DNA of 64,000 bases from Lachnospiraceae bacterium UBA7060. Its GTDB lineage: Bacteria > Bacillota > Clostridia > Lachnospirales > Lachnospiraceae. The notes under the pieces are model-generated. The model was not told the origin of the DNA, made no database searches, and saw only the letters and a program-made list of their open reading frames with translations. Positions 50,826 through 60,757 of the stretch are shown here, one piece after another. Where the stretch lies: NCBI GenBank assembly GCA_002493835.1, contig DLAA01000113.1:8504-72503 (forward strand), written 5' to 3'. The translations under genes and the position numbers were made by a program. Position 1 is the first letter of the stretch. The number at the start of each line of letters is the position of its first letter.

Positions 50826-52196
50826 ATGGATAATATTGCGATCGAGGTCACCAACCTGGAAAAAGTATATAAGCTCTATGACAAGCCTTCGGACCGGTTG
50901 AGGGAGGCACTGCATATTGGCAGGGGAAAGCATCACACCGAGCACCGCGCCTTAAAGGGAGTCAATATGACCATAAGGCAGGGGGAATGCGTGGGTATCA
51001 TCGGCACAAATGGTTCCGGAAAATCTACCATTCTTAAAATAATAACAGGCGTTCTGTCTCCGACGGCGGGACAGGTTACAGTCAACGGGCGCATCTCGGC
51101 GCTGTTGGAGCTGGGTGCAGGTTTCAATATGGAGTACAACGGCATTGAAAATATTTATCTGAACGGCACCATGATTGGTTTTTCCCAAAAGGAAATTGAC
51201 CAGAAACTTGACGAGATTCTGGCGTTTGCGGATATTGGAGATTATGTGTATCAGCCCGCGAAAACTTATTCCAGCGGCATGTTTGTGCGGCTGGCTTTTG
51301 CGGTGGCGATCAACATTGACCCGGAGATTCTCATTGTGGATGAGGCACTCTCCGTGGGAGATGTTTTTTTTCAGGCGAAGTGCTATCATAAGTTTGAGGA
51401 ATTTAAGGAGATGGGAAAGACAATCGTCTTTGTCAGCCACGACCTGAGCAGTATCAGTAAGTACTGCGATCGGGTAGTGCTTTTAAATCAGGGCGTCAAG
51501 TTGGGCGAAGGCACTCCCAAGCAGATGATAGATACTTATAAGCAGGTGCTTGTCGGTCAATATACGGCGCCTGAGGCGGAGAATGAGAATCTTTTGGAGG
51601 ATGAACAGCTGCGTGCGATGGCGGCCAAGGGCGTAGATGGCAGTAAACTAGATCGTAAGACGGGGGAGAAGGCCGAGGAGCGCATAAGCGGCAGCAATGA
51701 AAACCGGATTGTCGGCATAGCCGAAAATCGGATTGTCGGCATAGCCGAAAATCCTGAGCTTTTGGAATACGGTTCTAAAAAGGCAAAGATTACGGAATAC
51801 TATATTACGGACGAAAAGGGGACGACGACCTCCACCATCATCAAGGGAACCACATTCACCATCCATATGCGTGTGGAGATGGCGGAGGATATCAGCGCTC
51901 CCATTTTTGCCTTTACTATCAAAAATGTGCGTGGAACGGAGATCACAGGGACCAATACCATGTTTGAGAAAGCGTTTTTGGAGGCTGTGAAGGCCGGGGA
52001 TGTGAAGGAAATCACCTTTACTCAGGAGATGAATCTGCAGGGAGGCGATTACCTGTTGTCTCTGGGTGTAACCGGATATGAGGAGGATAATTTTACCGTC
52101 TATCACAGGCTGTATGATGTGCTGAATATGACGGTGATATCGGATAAGAACACGGTAGGGTTTTATGACATGAACTCGAGGGTTACGGTAAAATGA
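50826..52196 (+). CDS. Polysaccharide ABC exporter ATPase with glycan-binding C-domain (Wzt-like)
   Basis: A 456-residue protein. The N-terminal ATPase (about residues 1-245) has Walker A GTNGSGKST, signature YSSGMFVRLAF, Walker B ILIVDEALSVGD and the switch histidine in VSHDLSS. A linker (about 250-310) contains an eight-residue tandem duplication (RIVGIAEN). The C-terminal domain (about 318-456; ITEYYITDEKGTTTS, GGDYLLSLGVTGYEED) is Wzt_C, an Ig-like glycan-binding fold. In E. coli O8/O9a this domain recognises the capped non-reducing end before export. The next gene encodes a candidate capping enzyme. Confidence 0.93.
   Translation: MDNIAIEVTNLEKVYKLYDKPSDRLREALHIGRGKHHTEHRALKGVNMTIRQGECVGIIGTNGSGKSTILKIITGVLSPTAGQVTVNGRISALLELGAGFNMEYNGIENIYLNGTMIGFSQKEIDQKLDEILAFADIGDYVYQPAKTYSSGMFVRLAFAVAINIDPEILIVDEALSVGDVFFQAKCYHKFEEFKEMGKTIVFVSHDLSSISKYCDRVVLLNQGVKLGEGTPKQMIDTYKQVLVGQYTAPEAENENLLEDEQLRAMAAKGVDGSKLDRKTGEKAEERISGSNENRIVGIAENRIVGIAENPELLEYGSKKAKITEYYITDEKGTTTSTIIKGTTFTIHMRVEMAEDISAPIFAFTIKNVRGTEITGTNTMFEKAFLEAVKAGDVKEITFTQEMNLQGGDYLLSLGVTGYEEDNFTVYHRLYDVLNMTVISDKNTVGFYDMNSRVTVK
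51705..51752 (+). repeat. Perfect 24-bp tandem duplication in the Wzt-like linker
   Basis: Two identical 24-base units (51705-51728 and 51729-51752) encode RIVGIAEN twice. The linker between ATPase and glycan-binding domains is lengthened without a frame change. Confidence 0.95.
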
Positions 52197-54283
52197 TTGA
52201 AAAAATTGGAAAGATAAAACTGGATTTAACCCATTATCCGGGCGAGGACCTGTACTGTGATGGGGATGTGGAGGACGAGCTTTTAGAGATTGCGAGAAAT
52301 TATTCTGAAGTAGAATTTTCCCGCATAATAGAAGAGAGAAAACGCTGGGAGATTCTTTATCATCTTTCTCCGCTTAGAGAGAACATTGTGGAGTGGCTGC
52401 CTATCAACCGTGCCATGAAAGTTTTGGAGGTTGGATCAGGCTGCGGTGCGATCACAGGTGCGTTCTCGAAGAAAGCCGGGGAAGTGACTTGTGTGGAGCT
52501 GTCCAAAAAGCGCAGCATGATCAATGCCTACCGCCATATGGAGGCGGACAATGTGACCATCCATGTAGGAAACTTTCAGGATGTGGAGCCGGATTTGTCA
52601 AAGGATTATGATTACATCTGTCTGATCGGTGTTTTCGAGTATGCGCAAGCTTACATCGGTTCGGAGACACCATATGAAGATTTTTTGCGCATCATCAAAA
52701 AGCATTTGAAACCGGGCGGCCATATCGCTATTGCCATAGAAAATAAATTTGGATTAAAGTATTGGGCCGGCTGCCGGGAGGATCATCTGGGAGAATACTT
52801 TTGCGGGATTGAAGATTACCCGGAGGGCGGCGTGGTCAGAACTTTTACAAAGAACGGCCTTCTTAGCATCGCAAAGAACTGCGGTTTTTCGGAGACGCAG
52901 ATGTATTACCCCTATCCCGATTACAAATTTATGACAGCTCTCTATTCCGACAGGAGGCTTCCGCAGCGAGGCGAACTGTCAAATAACAACCGTAATTTTG
53001 ATAGGGACAGAATACAGCTCTTTGATGAGAAACGAGTTTTTGATACGATTTTGAAGGAGGGGCAGTTTCCTCTCTTTTCTAATTCTTATCTGTTGTTACT
53101 GGGGCCTGCGCTGTCTGAGGAATATGTGAAATACTCTAATGACAGAAAGGAGGATTTTCGAATCAAAACGCTGCAGAGGGCCGCCGGATTTGGCAGGAAA
53201 ATAGAAAAACATCCGTTATCAAAAGCGGCCGAATCGCACATAGAAGCCACTGCCTTGGCATGTGAAAAACTGGCGCAGCGGTATCGGGGAAGTCTCCTGG
53301 CGGTCAATGAATGCAAGCTGGAACGGACAGCGGATGGGGCACCTTATATCACGATTAAATTTTTAGAAGGGAAAACACTGGAGGAAATTCTGGATGAGAG
53401 GCTTTATAAGAATGATTTGGAAGGCTTCCATAATCTCTTTGATGAGTACTTAAAAAGGATCTCCTATGGGGTGGAGAAAGAGATCGCGGATTACGACTTA
53501 ATCTTCGAAAATATCATAATTGGGCAGGATAGTAACGGATGTTATAAAATAGATAGCACATGGAATGTAATTGATTGTGAGTGGACCTTTGAGAGGGTTA
53601 TTGACACAAAGGAAATTGCATTCCGAGCAATTTACTGTTATCTGCTTGAGGATGAGAAAAGAAATGGATTAAATCCGGATTTAATATTTAGCAAGCTAGA
53701 AATCGGTCCTGCAGAGGCAGAGCAGTATCGCAGACAGGAGATGAAGTTTCAGAAATATGTGACGGGAAAGAGGCTCTCTATGGCAGAGATCCGGGAGGCC
53801 ATCGGCCAGCCGGTCTATACCCTGGCAGATTTCTGCGATGGGCTTGGCAGAAAAGTTTCCGATGACCGCGTACAGATTTATGAGGATACAGGAAATGGCT
53901 TTCAGGAGGAGCAGTCCTTTTTTCCCGAGGAGGATGGAGAGCAGCTGGTGCGTACAGATGAAAATACGGTGGAGCTTTCTGTGAAAATCCCCCGGGGGAG
54001 AAGCGCGGTGCGGATCGATCCCGGCAGCCATAGCTGTGTGATTTATATTCGGAGAATCAGCTGGAATGGAGAAGAAATTTCCCTGAAGGGAAAACAGATA
54101 CAGATGAACGGTTTTCGGATTGGGGAAGAAGTGTATGCTTTTCCCACGAACGATCCGAACATCACCCTGTCTCTCTGGGGATTGTCCTCCGGGGAAGAAA
54201 ATCGTCTGGAGGCGGTCATGGAAGTGACGAGGATGCCGGAGGAGACTGTCAGACATTTGCAGAAAAGGGGATTGTTTAGTTGA
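52193..54283 (+). CDS. Methyltransferase-kinase fusion, candidate WbdD-like chain-capping enzyme
   Basis: A 696-residue protein. The N-terminal part is a class I SAM methyltransferase with VLEVGSGCGAITG (residues 77-89), VTCVELSKKRSMIN and LKPGGHIAIAIENKFGLKYW. The middle part (about 310-520) is a kinase-like fold: DYDLIFENIIIG gives the catalytic Asp435 and Asn440, and NVIDCEWTF gives the metal-binding Asp461. The C-terminal 150 residues are a beta-rich domain of unknown type. E. coli WbdD has the same methyltransferase-then-kinase order, terminates O-antigen chains and works with Wzm/Wzt. The gene overlaps the Wzt-like gene by four bases, as expected for such a role. Capping activity is inferred, not shown. 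Confidence 0.8.
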   Translation: MIEKIGKIKLDLTHYPGEDLYCDGDVEDELLEIARNYSEVEFSRIIEERKRWEILYHLSPLRENIVEWLPINRAMKVLEVGSGCGAITGAFSKKAGEVTCVELSKKRSMINAYRHMEADNVTIHVGNFQDVEPDLSKDYDYICLIGVFEYAQAYIGSETPYEDFLRIIKKHLKPGGHIAIAIENKFGLKYWAGCREDHLGEYFCGIEDYPEGGVVRTFTKNGLLSIAKNCGFSETQMYYPYPDYKFMTALYSDRRLPQRGELSNNNRNFDRDRIQLFDEKRVFDTILKEGQFPLFSNSYLLLLGPALSEEYVKYSNDRKEDFRIKTLQRAAGFGRKIEKHPLSKAAESHIEATALACEKLAQRYRGSLLAVNECKLERTADGAPYITIKFLEGKTLEEILDERLYKNDLEGFHNLFDEYLKRISYGVEKEIADYDLIFENIIIGQDSNGCYKIDSTWNVIDCEWTFERVIDTKEIAFRAIYCYLLEDEKRNGLNPDLIFSKLEIGPAEAEQYRRQEMKFQKYVTGKRLSMAEIREAIGQPVYTLADFCDGLGRKVSDDRVQIYEDTGNGFQEEQSFFPEEDGEQLVRTDENTVELSVKIPRGRSAVRIDPGSHSCVIYIRRISWNGEEISLKGKQIQMNGFRIGEEVYAFPTNDPNITLSLWGLSSGEENRLEAVMEVTRMPEETVRHLQKRGLFS

Positions 54284-56670
54284 TGAACACACAGAGGAAT
54301 CGTTTCGATTGGGCGGCTTACTACATGGCCGCCTACAAAGAAGAGCGAATAAAAAATACCCAGATGGCAGGGCATATTGGTGATGTGGAGAGGATGCAGG
54401 CAGACCTGCAGGATAATTTACAAAGGATCTGCACCAATCCTCTCTATAGGATGGCATCCAGAATAACGGCTCCCGTGAGCAGAGTGGTGTGCCGAATGAA
54501 GGGAACAGCCATGCCTGATGAGAGGCTGCTGTGGGCGGAGGCATCCGAGGAGCAGCGCCTTTCTTACGAGGAGGAGCTCTGGCGGCAGTTAAACCCATAT
54601 CTGCAATGGATTGATACCTGTGAGGATAAAAATACAGATGTTACTGAACTCGAACCGATTTCTGTGAGAGGATTTCGGGAGATTGAGGTGCCAGGGACAG
54701 ATGTCTGCATTTTGACTTGTGGGGAGGGGCTGTTGGCCCCCGGTGTATTTTCGGAGGTGAAAGCCTACTTTACAGCAAACAAAAATTGTCTTTTGGCTTA
54801 TGCGGATGAGGATTTCTACTGGGAAGATCTGACAAAGCGGATGGAACCATGGTTTAAGCCGGTATATTCTCCAGATACGCTTCTTGCATTCCAGTACTGG
54901 GGACATTTTCTTGCGGTGAGGATAAGTGTGCTGGAAGAGACAAGTTTTCATATGGTGAGTATGAGGAACTTAGACCTGGGATTTTATGAAATAGTCTTAC
55001 GTCTGGAGGAGCAGATCATGGAGCTCACCGGGGGAGATTTTTGGAAGATGCAGGACGCTGTCGGGAATCTTGAGAAGGTGCTTTTTCATAGAAAGTATCA
55101 GCCGCCAAGGGGATCGGTTACGGACCAGACGTCTTCAGAGAGGGAACGTTTTGCCATAGTGCAGGCCAGCCTGAGACGGGATCTTGCCAGAGGGCGTCTT
55201 TTGACAGGGGTATCTTCGGAGTATGTGACGCTCAAAGAAGACACGCTTCTTAGGCGTGGGCTTCGGGGGACACTCGCACAGGGAGCCGACCCGGATATCT
55301 ATCATCTGCTTTATGACACTTCCGTTTCTGGAAGTGAGCGGTGTACTCGGTCAGGCAGTGAAAACACAGCCGTCGCGCCGCATCGTGTGGTGTCCGTAAT
55401 TATTCCTTCCAAAGACCATCCAGAAGTGCTTGAGAAATGTCTTCGCTCTTTTAAAGAAAAAACCCAATATCGGTTTTATGAGTGGATTGTGGTAGACAAT
55501 GGAAGCAGTGAGGAAAACCGGAAAAAAATGGAAGCACTGCAAAGGACATACGGCTTCCTTTATCTATATGAACCAATGCCTTTCCATTTTTCCAAAATGT
55601 GCAATTTGGGAGAAAAGAAAGCCAGGGGGGATTTGATCCTTCTGATGAATGACGACATGGAGATTATAGAGGGAAGCTGGCTGGGCCGTATGGCCGGCCA
55701 GGCTTTGCAGCCCCATGTGGGCGCTGTGGGGGCGAAGCTGTGGTATGCAGGTTCTGAGAGTATCCAGCATGCGGGCATCACAAATTTGAAGATTGGCCCT
55801 TCTCATAAGCTGATCACATTTTCCGATGATGAGGATTATTATTTTGGCAGAAACCGGGTCACTTACAATGTGACAGCTGTGACCGGGGCCTGTCTTATGG
55901 TGTCCAGGAAAAAATATGAGGAAGTGGGCGGCCTGGATGAAAATCTGCCAGTGGCTTACAATGACGTTGATTTCTGCTTTAAGCTTTTGGAGGCGGGCTA
56001 TGTCAACGTGCAGCGAAACGATGCGATTCTTTATCACCATGAATCTCTGAGCCGGGGGCTGGACGAGCAGAACGAAGAAAAGTGGGAAAGACTGCTGGCT
56101 GAGAAGGAGCGTCTTTATGGGCGGCATCCGGTGTTTCGCGGGAGGGATCCTTTCTATCACAAAGATTTGATTGACAATGCCTCTCGTTATGCCTGCAACT
56201 ATAAGTTCCCCTATGAGGAAGCGCTGGTAACCCAGGAGGCCGTTTCCCTGACGAAATCCAACCTGAAAAAGATAAGGAAGAAAGCTTTGCGGGGGATGCT
56301 GCAGCTGACAGTAGACAGGGCCGAGCTTCAGCATAAAATTCTGAAGGAAGATCCGGACATCCTTTGGATTATGGGATGGAGCTTCATTCCCGGGGCGGAC
56401 AACGCAGCTTTTGAGCGAAAAATGGTTTTGCAGAGGAAGGATGGGGCTGGTTATTTGGCAGTTCCGGTGGATTGGCATCGGGAAGATGTGGAGAGTGTTC
56501 TTCCGGAAGAAAAAAATATTGGTCTGGCAGGTTTTGTGCTGCGTCTGCGGCGGGAGGAGATTTCAGCGGGAGAGTACCAGGTCGGCATGCTGGCCGTGCG
56601 CAAGGTTACAGGCGGAAAGGATTCCGAGATCACGCTGGCTGCCTGGTCTGATAAAATGGTGAAAGTATAG
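54280..56670 (+). CDS. Large GT2 glycosyltransferase (rhamnosyltransferase-like)
   Basis: A 796-residue protein overlapping the previous gene by four bases. The N-terminal 350 residues include a short helical start and a region like a degenerate GT-A fold (LLAYADEDFYWEDLTKR). The main GT2 domain spans about 368-630: VVSVIIPSKDHPEVLEKCL, VVDNGSSEENRKKM and the metal-site LILLMNDDMEIIEGSW, then VAYNDVDFCFKLLEAGY with the catalytic-base region. The C-terminal part is a small beta domain. This organisation is common in polymers made on a lipid before ABC export. The sugar added is unknown; dTDP-rhamnose is likely given rfbABC. Confidence 0.88.
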   Translation: MMNTQRNRFDWAAYYMAAYKEERIKNTQMAGHIGDVERMQADLQDNLQRICTNPLYRMASRITAPVSRVVCRMKGTAMPDERLLWAEASEEQRLSYEEELWRQLNPYLQWIDTCEDKNTDVTELEPISVRGFREIEVPGTDVCILTCGEGLLAPGVFSEVKAYFTANKNCLLAYADEDFYWEDLTKRMEPWFKPVYSPDTLLAFQYWGHFLAVRISVLEETSFHMVSMRNLDLGFYEIVLRLEEQIMELTGGDFWKMQDAVGNLEKVLFHRKYQPPRGSVTDQTSSERERFAIVQASLRRDLARGRLLTGVSSEYVTLKEDTLLRRGLRGTLAQGADPDIYHLLYDTSVSGSERCTRSGSENTAVAPHRVVSVIIPSKDHPEVLEKCLRSFKEKTQYRFYEWIVVDNGSSEENRKKMEALQRTYGFLYLYEPMPFHFSKMCNLGEKKARGDLILLMNDDMEIIEGSWLGRMAGQALQPHVGAVGAKLWYAGSESIQHAGITNLKIGPSHKLITFSDDEDYYFGRNRVTYNVTAVTGACLMVSRKKYEEVGGLDENLPVAYNDVDFCFKLLEAGYVNVQRNDAILYHHESLSRGLDEQNEEKWERLLAEKERLYGRHPVFRGRDPFYHKDLIDNASRYACNYKFPYEEALVTQEAVSLTKSNLKKIRKKALRGMLQLTVDRAELQHKILKEDPDILWIMGWSFIPGADNAAFERKMVLQRKDGAGYLAVPVDWHREDVESVLPEEKNIGLAGFVLRLRREEISAGEYQVGMLAVRKVTGGKDSEITLAAWSDKMVKV

Positions 56671-56692
56671 AGGGTGTAAAGAAAGGGATCCT

Positions 56693-58717
56693 ATGGAACG
56701 AAAAGAAATGACGCAGGAGGAAGCGCTTCGTTATTATAAAGATGCTTATAGCAGAGAAAAAGAACGCAGGCGCGCTCTTTTGCAAAAACTGGCGAAGGCG
56801 GAAAAAAACAGGGCGCAGACACAGAAAAAGATTGACGAAATTAAGGAAAGTCTGTTATGGCGGTCCTCAAAGCCGCTGCGAGTGGTGTTTCATAGACTTG
56901 TAAGGATGAAAGAACGTCTGAGCCGTTACGGCAGTCTCAAAGGAATCGCCCGGAAACTGAACGCCAAGAAGATTGAAAAGAAGGCTGCAGCACAGCATGG
57001 TACTGCCAGTTTTCCAGTAATCGAGGAGGCAGCAAGGCAGCGTCTTTTTAAGTTTGACAAAGAGGTAAAGTTCAGTATTCTTATGCCGCTTTACAATACG
57101 CCGGAAAAGTTTTTGCGGCAGGCGATTGAGTCCGTCATGGACCAGACCTATGAGGGGTGGGAACTGTGTCTGGCAGACGGATCGGATGCGGAGCACGCTT
57201 ATGTGGAGCAGATCTGCAGAGAGTACATGGCGAGGGATAAGCAGTATCTGCGTCCCAGCAGCAGTCTTTACTGCCGCATTTTATATAAAAAGCTTCCGAA
57301 AAATGAAGGGATATCCGGGAATACAAACGCCTGCCTGGCCATGTCCTCGGGGAATTATATCGCTCTTTTTGATCATGACGATGTGCTTCATCCCTGTGTT
57401 CTTTTTGAGTATATGAAGGTGATATGCGAGAAGGGGGCGGATTACATTTACTGCGATGAGGCTACCTTCAAGGGAAACAGCACCATAGATGATATGATTA
57501 CCCTGCATTTCAAACCGGACTACGCGCCGGACAATCTGCGGGCAAACAATTATATCTGCCATTTCAGTGCATTTGCCAGAAGACTTTTGGACGGCACTTC
57601 ACTGTTTCGCTCGGAGTTTGACGGCAGTCAGGACCACGATATGATTCTGCGTCTCACCTCCCGGGCAAAATGCGTGGTGCATGTGCCGAAGCTTCTCTAT
57701 TACTGGAGGTCTCATGCGGGGAGCGTGGCCTCTGACATCAGTGCGAAGAGCTATGCCATCGAGGCAGCCAGAGGGGCGGTGGCAGCCCATCTGACATCTT
57801 GTGGCTTTAAGAATTTTGAGATTCTCTCAACCAAGGCTTTTGAGACAATATTTCAGATCAAGTATGAAATTCTGGGCAATCCCAAGGTGTCTATTGTGAT
57901 TCCTAACAGGAATCACTTGGAGGACCTGACACGCTGCATTTCTTCCATCGTAGAGCGGAGCACATATGACAATTATGAGATCATCATAGTGGAAAATAAC
58001 AGTACGGAGGAAGAGATTTTTGTCTATTACAGACAAATACAGGATAATCCTGCTATCAGAGTTTTCACTTACAAAGGGGAATTCAACTATTCCAGGATCA
58101 ATAATCTGGGTGTTGCCCGTGCACTTGGCGAGTATGTGCTTCTCTTAAACAACGATACCCAGGTGATTACGCCGGATTGGATTGAGGAGCTTTTGATGTA
58201 TGCACAGAGAAAGGATGTGGGTGCTGTCGGAGCGAAGCTGTACTATGAGGACAGGACCATACAGCATGCGGGCGTGGTGCTGGGACTCGGGGCACATCGG
58301 ACAGCTGGACACAGCCATCACCGCGTGGATTACCGGAATCTGGGGTATATGGGAAGGCTCTGTTATGCCCAGAATGTGATGGCGGTGACGGGGGCATGCC
58401 TGATGATGAGAAAAGCGCTTTACACGGAGCTGGGAGGGCTGGATGAGAAGCTTGCCGTGGCCCTGAACGATGTGGATCTGTGTATCCGGGCATGGAAGAC
58501 GGGACGAGTGAATGTGTTTACGCCATTTGCAGAGCTTTATCATTATGAGTCGGCGTCCCGGGGAACGGACCTAAGCGGAGAAAATGCAAAACGCTACGAG
58601 AAAGAGTGCGAACTGTTCAGGGAGCGGTGGAAGGAGCTTCTGGAGAAGGGGGATCCTTATTACAATCCCAATTTCTCGCTGGATCGAAGTGATTTTGCGC
58701 TGAAGCTGGAAAGTTAG
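56693..58717 (+). CDS. Bifunctional GT2 glycosyltransferase, two catalytic domains
   Basis: A 674-residue protein with an N-terminal charged helix (about residues 5-60) and two GT-A domains. Domain one (about 120-380): FSILMPLYNTPEKFLRQAIE, the metal motif ALFDHDDVLHP and SQDHDMILRL. Domain two (about 395-650): VSIVIPNRNHLEDLTRCI, VENNSTEEE, the metal motif LLLNNDTQVITPDW and ALNDVDLCIRAWKTGR. Both metal sites are intact, so it can add two linkages, as in rhamnan-type or O-antigen polymerases made by tandem GT2 proteins. It follows the preceding GT gene by 22 bases. Confidence 0.92.
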   Translation: MERKEMTQEEALRYYKDAYSREKERRRALLQKLAKAEKNRAQTQKKIDEIKESLLWRSSKPLRVVFHRLVRMKERLSRYGSLKGIARKLNAKKIEKKAAAQHGTASFPVIEEAARQRLFKFDKEVKFSILMPLYNTPEKFLRQAIESVMDQTYEGWELCLADGSDAEHAYVEQICREYMARDKQYLRPSSSLYCRILYKKLPKNEGISGNTNACLAMSSGNYIALFDHDDVLHPCVLFEYMKVICEKGADYIYCDEATFKGNSTIDDMITLHFKPDYAPDNLRANNYICHFSAFARRLLDGTSLFRSEFDGSQDHDMILRLTSRAKCVVHVPKLLYYWRSHAGSVASDISAKSYAIEAARGAVAAHLTSCGFKNFEILSTKAFETIFQIKYEILGNPKVSIVIPNRNHLEDLTRCISSIVERSTYDNYEIIIVENNSTEEEIFVYYRQIQDNPAIRVFTYKGEFNYSRINNLGVARALGEYVLLLNNDTQVITPDWIEELLMYAQRKDVGAVGAKLYYEDRTIQHAGVVLGLGAHRTAGHSHHRVDYRNLGYMGRLCYAQNVMAVTGACLMMRKALYTELGGLDEKLAVALNDVDLCIRAWKTGRVNVFTPFAELYHYESASRGTDLSGENAKRYEKECELFRERWKELLEKGDPYYNPNFSLDRSDFALKLES

Positions 58718-58815
58718 CGGTTACTTTTTGCGGGTCAGGAATGCGCATTTACTGCGTATTCTGTGAGAACTTAATTCGGCTAGCGTGAGAAGAGCTTTGC
58801 AGGGAATAATTATAT

Positions 58816-58844
58816 TTGCGGTGAGGCGTTCTATATGGTAGAAT
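58816..58844 (+). promoter_or_regulatory. Promoter of the phosphoglucomutase gene
   Basis: TTGCGG (58816-58821), a 17-base spacer and TAGAAT (58839-58844). The start point near 58851 leaves a 90-base leader with AAGGAGG (58927-58933). The 224-base gap after the GT gene otherwise shows no reading frame. Confidence 0.55.
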
Positions 58845-58941
58845 ATAGGAAATTAAAGCGAGTAGGTAAAGACTGAAGAAAGCCGAAGGCAATGGTTTAA
58901 TAACAGTAGTTACTATATAAAATAATAAGGAGGATTTCAGG

Positions 58942-60663
58942 ATGGGTTACAAAGAGCAGTTTGATTTTTGGCTGGAAGATTCTTACTTTGACGAGGCGAC
59001 AAAGCAGGAGCTTTTGGCGATCAGGAATGATGAGAAGGAGATTGAGGACCGTTTTTACAAGGAGCTCGCCTTCGGCACGGGCGGACTTCGCGGTGTGATC
59101 GGCGCCGGCACCAACCGCATGAATATCTACACTGTGCGTAAGGCTACTCAAGGGCTTGCCAATTACATAAAGAAGCAGGGCGGTGAGAAGAAAGGGGTAG
59201 CGATCGCTTACGATTCCAGAAGGATGTCCCCGGAGTTTGCGGACGAGGCGGCTCTGTGCCTGGCGGCCAATGGAATTAAGGCTTATGTATTTGATGCGCT
59301 TCGTCCTACACCGGAGCTGTCTTTCGCGCTGAGGCAGCTGGGCTGCATTTCAGGTATCGTGATCACGGCAAGCCACAATCCGCCGGAGTACAACGGCTAC
59401 AAGTGCTACTGGGAGGATGGTGCGCAGGTGACTGCTCCCAAGGATAAGGAGATAATCACAGAGGTCAACAATGTGACCGATTATCATACTGTGAAGACCA
59501 TGGACAAGGAGGAGGCGAAAAAGGCCGGCCTCTATGAAGTGATCGGTAAAGAAATCGACGATAAATACATGGTGGAATTGAAAAAGCAGATTATTCATCC
59601 TGAAGTGATTGAGGAGATGGCGGAGGACATGAAGATTGTATATTCTCCCTTCAATGGCACGGGCAATGTACCTGTGAGACGGATCCTCTCTGAATTGGGC
59701 TTTAAAAATGTGTACGTAGTGCCAGAGCAGGAGATGCCTGATCCCGACTTCACGACTTTGGATTACCCGAATCCGGAAGATCCCAAGGCATTTACTCTCG
59801 CCCTTAAGCTGGCGAAGGAGAAGAATGCGGATATTGTGCTTGCCACGGATCCTGACGCGGACAGACTCGGTATTTATGCGCTGGATACGAAGTCTGGCGA
59901 GTATGTGCCATTTACAGGCAATATGTCTGGTATGCTGATTGCAGAGTATATCTTGAGAGAGCGGACCGCCACAGGGAAGATGCCTGAGAATCCGGCCCTT
60001 GTTACCACGATTGTCACGACCAATATGGCGCGTGCGATCTCCGATGATTACAAGGTGAAATTTATCGAGGTTCTGACCGGCTTTAAGTTCATCGGCGAAC
60101 AGATCAAACTCTTTGAGCAGACCGGTTGTAACAATTATGTGTTCGGCCTGGAGGAGAGCTACGGCTGTTTGGCTGGTACCCACGCGAGAGACAAGGACGC
60201 TGTGGTTGCGGTAATGTGTCTGTGTGAGATGGCTGCGTGGTGCAAGAAACAGGGTATCACTGTCTGGGATCAGATGATCAACCTCTACGAGAAATATGGA
60301 TACTTCAAGGAGAGCCAGTATTCCATCACCATGAAGGGAATCGATGGCGCCAAAGAGATCGAGGAACTGATGGACAGACTGCGCAAGAACCCGCCTAAGA
60401 GCTTTGGTGAGCTCAAAGTGAAAGAGTTCAGGGATTATGACACCGGAAAGACTCTGAATCCGGAGACCGGCGCGGAAGGTGAGACGGGGCTGCCTAAGTC
60501 CAACGTTCTCTATTTTGATCTGACCAATGATTCCTGGTGCTGTGCAAGACCTTCCGGCACGGAACCGAAGATCAAGTTCTATATGGGTGTGAAGGGCACA
60601 AGCCTTGAGGATGCGCAGGAGAGGCTGGATCGGTTGACCGAGGAAGTAAAGAAAAATATTTAA
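58942..60663 (+). CDS. Phosphoglucomutase / phosphomannomutase
   Basis: A 573-residue alpha-D-phosphohexomutase of the PgcA type. The phosphoserine loop is VITASHNPPEYNGYK (Ser144), the metal loop ATDPDADRLGI, the sugar-binding GLEESYGCL and the phosphate-binding RPSGTEPKIKFYMG. Length and four-domain order are complete. It interconverts glucose-6-phosphate and glucose-1-phosphate, the common precursor for RfbA and for the UDP-glucose used by Ugd. It has its own promoter, a very strong AAGGAGG and a terminator-like hairpin, so it forms a separate unit and may be the main cellular enzyme. Confidence 0.95.
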   Translation: MGYKEQFDFWLEDSYFDEATKQELLAIRNDEKEIEDRFYKELAFGTGGLRGVIGAGTNRMNIYTVRKATQGLANYIKKQGGEKKGVAIAYDSRRMSPEFADEAALCLAANGIKAYVFDALRPTPELSFALRQLGCISGIVITASHNPPEYNGYKCYWEDGAQVTAPKDKEIITEVNNVTDYHTVKTMDKEEAKKAGLYEVIGKEIDDKYMVELKKQIIHPEVIEEMAEDMKIVYSPFNGTGNVPVRRILSELGFKNVYVVPEQEMPDPDFTTLDYPNPEDPKAFTLALKLAKEKNADIVLATDPDADRLGIYALDTKSGEYVPFTGNMSGMLIAEYILRERTATGKMPENPALVTTIVTTNMARAISDDYKVKFIEVLTGFKFIGEQIKLFEQTGCNNYVFGLEESYGCLAGTHARDKDAVVAVMCLCEMAAWCKKQGITVWDQMINLYEKYGYFKESQYSITMKGIDGAKEIEELMDRLRKNPPKSFGELKVKEFRDYDTGKTLNPETGAEGETGLPKSNVLYFDLTNDSWCCARPSGTEPKIKFYMGVKGTSLEDAQERLDRLTEEVKKNI

Positions 60664-60687
60664 TCCAAATTTAATAAATAGAAAAAC

Positions 60688-60716
60688 GGGCCGCCCGGAT
60701 ACGTGCCGGGCGGCCC
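60688..60716 (+). terminator. Strong hairpin after the phosphoglucomutase gene
   Basis: GGGCCGCCCGG (60688-60698) and CCGGGCGGCCC (60706-60716) form a perfect 11-pair stem with a seven-base loop. It is preceded by an A-run and followed by TAATTACAT, so the U-tract is poor on the plus strand but good on the minus strand (CCGTTTTTC). Confidence 0.7.
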
Positions 60717-60757
60717 TAATTACATACGTTATCCAATTGATTGATGGAGGGATCAAG

